Positions 42,327-44,038 of a stretch of 44,038 nt of DNA are shown one piece after another. The position numbers were made by a program, and so were the translations under genes. The notes beneath the pieces were generated by a model. That model saw only the letters and a list, made by a program, of their open reading frames with translations. It was not told where the DNA came from and did no database searches. The stretch is from an uncultured Planctomycetaceae bacterium. GTDB lineage: Bacteria; Planctomycetota; Planctomycetia; Pirellulales; Pirellulaceae. The DNA lies in assembly GCA_937862885.1 (NCBI GenBank), contig CALMEE010000055.1, forward strand, positions 1 through 44,038, read 5' to 3'. Numbering within the stretch: the first letter of the stretch is position 1; each line of letters opens with the position of its first letter.

Positions 42327-44038
42327 ATGCCTGAACTTGAAATCGATTGCCAAATCGCCTCGATGCTCGCCGGGAAACTAGAAGAGTCTAGCGCAAACGA
42401 AATCGAATGCACATTGCGCGAGCAGTTCAAGACACATGTCCAATCGCCCGACAGTTGCCGTCCTCTGCGGGAACAGAAGCGGTCGCTGATCTCCTCATTG
42501 AACATTGCTGGACGACAAATACTCCGATCAGGCATACCAATTGAAGGAATGTTTCAGAGCGCTCGCCGCGTGTCATTTCCTTTGCGAATTGCGCAAAGTA
42601 GGCTTGCCACTGCTACAACTGTTTGCATGGCACTGTGCTTGGTTGCTGTTGCCGCTTGGCCGCGCTGGTTTGCCCAACCTGCGGCATTTCGTGCGGCCGC
42701 CGCCACCCTCGATCAAGGTCTCCAGCACTCGCACGCTTCATGGGAACAACACAACGGCGTTGGCTATTCCCGAGCCACCGCTTTGAGCGACGCCCGTTTG
42801 CATCGTGTGGCGATGTCAGCCGCAACGTGGTGGATGAGCGAGTTCGCGTCTCCTCATGTTGAATTGTTGCCCAATCTTACTGGGAGGTTTTACTGGATGT
42901 TAGGTCAGCCGGAACTCGGACCCGAGCATCTGAAACGAGTGCTCGAAAACATTCCTCTATCTCACTTCCGCCCCTCGATCGAAGTGCTGTTCGACGAACC
43001 TATTTCGGCGGCACCAGTCGCTGAGCCTCAATCGGGTACCATTCACCAGCTCAGGTCGAACGCTGAAGCCCAAGATTTCAATGCCAAGAAGCAAGACGGC
43101 TATTTGGTGGTTGAGGTCGGGCTGGTGGTCGACAATCCGGCTCACGATGGTTTCCGATCTGTAGCTCAACGTGTCCGCCAATTCCACTCTGCCGACGTCG
43201 TAACCTTCGATGGCCGGGATTTCGATCATCTCCAGTCTGTCATTGATCGACATCGCCCGCGCAACGTTTTGTTTGTAATCCCGCCGGCGGTACTCGACGT
43301 CAATTTTCAACGGCAAGTGTTTCTCTTGTCGCCGACTCTCGACAATGACTTGATGACCGATTTCGCTTGGGGGTATTTGACAGCCCGTGACGGCGAGGCG
43401 GTCAACCAATTGTGGGACCGCATTGAATGGCTGCATCAACATGGTCTCGCCAATCGTACCTGGACCGAAACGGCCGTCATTAGCGGCGGCGCGAAGTCGT
43501 ATCGCTTGGATCGTTATCCAAATGAGCATGTGGCTCGAGCGGGATTTGGTGGAACGCACTTGTACTTCGGCTTCCAATCCAACGATCCTGATGTGCTGAC
43601 GTTTTTTGATGCCAACAAACTGCAATTGGAGCAAGCCTCCGTGATCGCCATGTCGGGTAATGGAGATCCACAAGGGATCTGGTTGTTCGACGATCGCCGC
43701 AACCTGGACCGTTCGAAGCACTGGCCGTTCGAGCCGGCCAAAGTGGGGTTCGATCCGGAAAACCAGATGGCGCGGATTACTGCGGAGCGGTTTCGTGCAC
43801 TGAAACTGAATCGGCCCATTATCTGGAGCGGCACTTGCCACAGTGGGGCGTGTAAGCGAGTTTTTGTCGAAGCAGACATCGTTTCCACCTTTGGCACAAG
43901 CGACCGCGTGGAGTTGTACGAGATGCAGCCGGACGAATCGTTGTGTCTAGCCTTCATTGATGCCGGTGCCGCGGCGCTGCTTGTCCCCATTGCATCAAAC
44001 CACGGAATGTCCTGCATGATGGAACAACAATTCGCATT
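42327..44038 (+). CDS. Partial large membrane-anchored protein, possible caspase/gingipain-like fold
   Basis: The frame is open from the ATG at 42327 to the window edge, at least 570 codons, and AAGGGT lies about seven bases upstream. One hydrophobic helix (about 107-122, TTVCMALCLVAVAAW) suggests a membrane anchor after a cytoplasmic N-terminus. The following 440 residues look extracellular or periplasmic, with alternating beta and alpha segments. Two spots recall clan CD cysteine peptidases (caspase or gingipain fold): MSGNGDPQGIWLF near 442, where a catalytic HisGly would be expected but Asn is present, and WSGTCHSGACKR near 504 with a Cys. The missing His makes activity doubtful. I do not recognise the family with confidence. 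Long frames on the opposite strand (42957-43841) are shadows. Confidence 0.75.
   Translation, partial: MPELEIDCQIASMLAGKLEESSANEIECTLREQFKTHVQSPDSCRPLREQKRSLISSLNIAGRQILRSGIPIEGMFQSARRVSFPLRIAQSRLATATTVCMALCLVAVAAWPRWFAQPAAFRAAAATLDQGLQHSHASWEQHNGVGYSRATALSDARLHRVAMSAATWWMSEFASPHVELLPNLTGRFYWMLGQPELGPEHLKRVLENIPLSHFRPSIEVLFDEPISAAPVAEPQSGTIHQLRSNAEAQDFNAKKQDGYLVVEVGLVVDNPAHDGFRSVAQRVRQFHSADVVTFDGRDFDHLQSVIDRHRPRNVLFVIPPAVLDVNFQRQVFLLSPTLDNDLMTDFAWGYLTARDGEAVNQLWDRIEWLHQHGLANRTWTETAVISGGAKSYRLDRYPNEHVARAGFGGTHLYFGFQSNDPDVLTFFDANKLQLEQASVIAMSGNGDPQGIWLFDDRRNLDRSKHWPFEPAKVGFDPENQMARITAERFRALKLNRPIIWSGTCHSGACKRVFVEADIVSTFGTSDRVELYEMQPDESLCLAFIDAGAAALLVPIASNHGMSCMMEQQFA

Noticed and set aside
42957..43841. 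294-residue frame on the minus strand
   Set aside because: It lies opposite the long open plus-strand gene, has no family motif, and its composition is that of an antisense shadow.

Overview
The window looks like chromosomal DNA of a planctomycete of the Pirellulales type (Rhodopirellula/Blastopirellula relatives). The strongest sign is a secreted protein made of tyrosine-rich 'YTV' repeats, a family I know only from planctomycetes. Frequent strand switches, moderate GC, long intergenic gaps and weak Shine-Dalgarno sequences fit. No rRNA gene, CRISPR array or intact mobile element was seen.

Layout. (1) 1-8850, minus strand: a five-gene module of a zinc-ribbon GTPase (DO-GTPase2 type), a membrane-anchored GAP1-N2-type protein, a large single-pass coiled-coil protein, a GYF/DUF4190 membrane protein and a MotA/TolQ/ExbB channel protein. 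It resembles GTPase-centred conflict/signalling systems proposed from comparative genomics. A clear promoter whose -35 box lies in a palindrome precedes it, and a broken transposase lies just beyond. (2) 9335-17397, minus strand: the YTV-repeat protein, TsaE, a Tat-exported TIM-barrel isomerase, an M28 membrane peptidase, leucyl aminopeptidase and a small ORF. (3) 17532-19370: a UbiD-family decarboxylase. (4) 19919-26361: a compact histidine operon, hisG, a hisC-hisB fusion, hisH, hisF, an N-extended hisIE and hisD. The last two genes overlap and together have the architecture and signature residues of fungal HIS4. hisA is absent. (5) 26368-28173: a lipoprotein endonuclease/exonuclease/phosphatase. 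(6) 28174-29337: 1.16 kb without a credible protein gene but with several tRNA-like sequences, directly upstream of a long slipin (29338-30459) that ends in a strong terminator. Slipins of this type are known partners of RNA-repair operons, so this is the best candidate for an undescribed system. (7) 30573-41613: a dissimilatory nitrate-to-ammonium locus. napA and a duplicated NapB-like tetraheme cytochrome are on the minus strand; divergent from them are a tetraheme lipoprotein, NrfC- and NrfD-like proteins, NrfH and NrfA, followed by an outer-membrane channel of the alginate-export family. (8) 42327-44038: the start of a large membrane-anchored protein cut by the window edge.

How they work together. 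The nap/nrf genes would reduce nitrate to nitrite and then ammonium in the periplasm with quinol-derived electrons. Both known routes of electron delivery to NrfA (NrfH, and NrfCD plus a multihaem cytochrome) are encoded side by side. The his genes form one translationally coupled unit. The GTPase module is probably one operon acting at the inner membrane.
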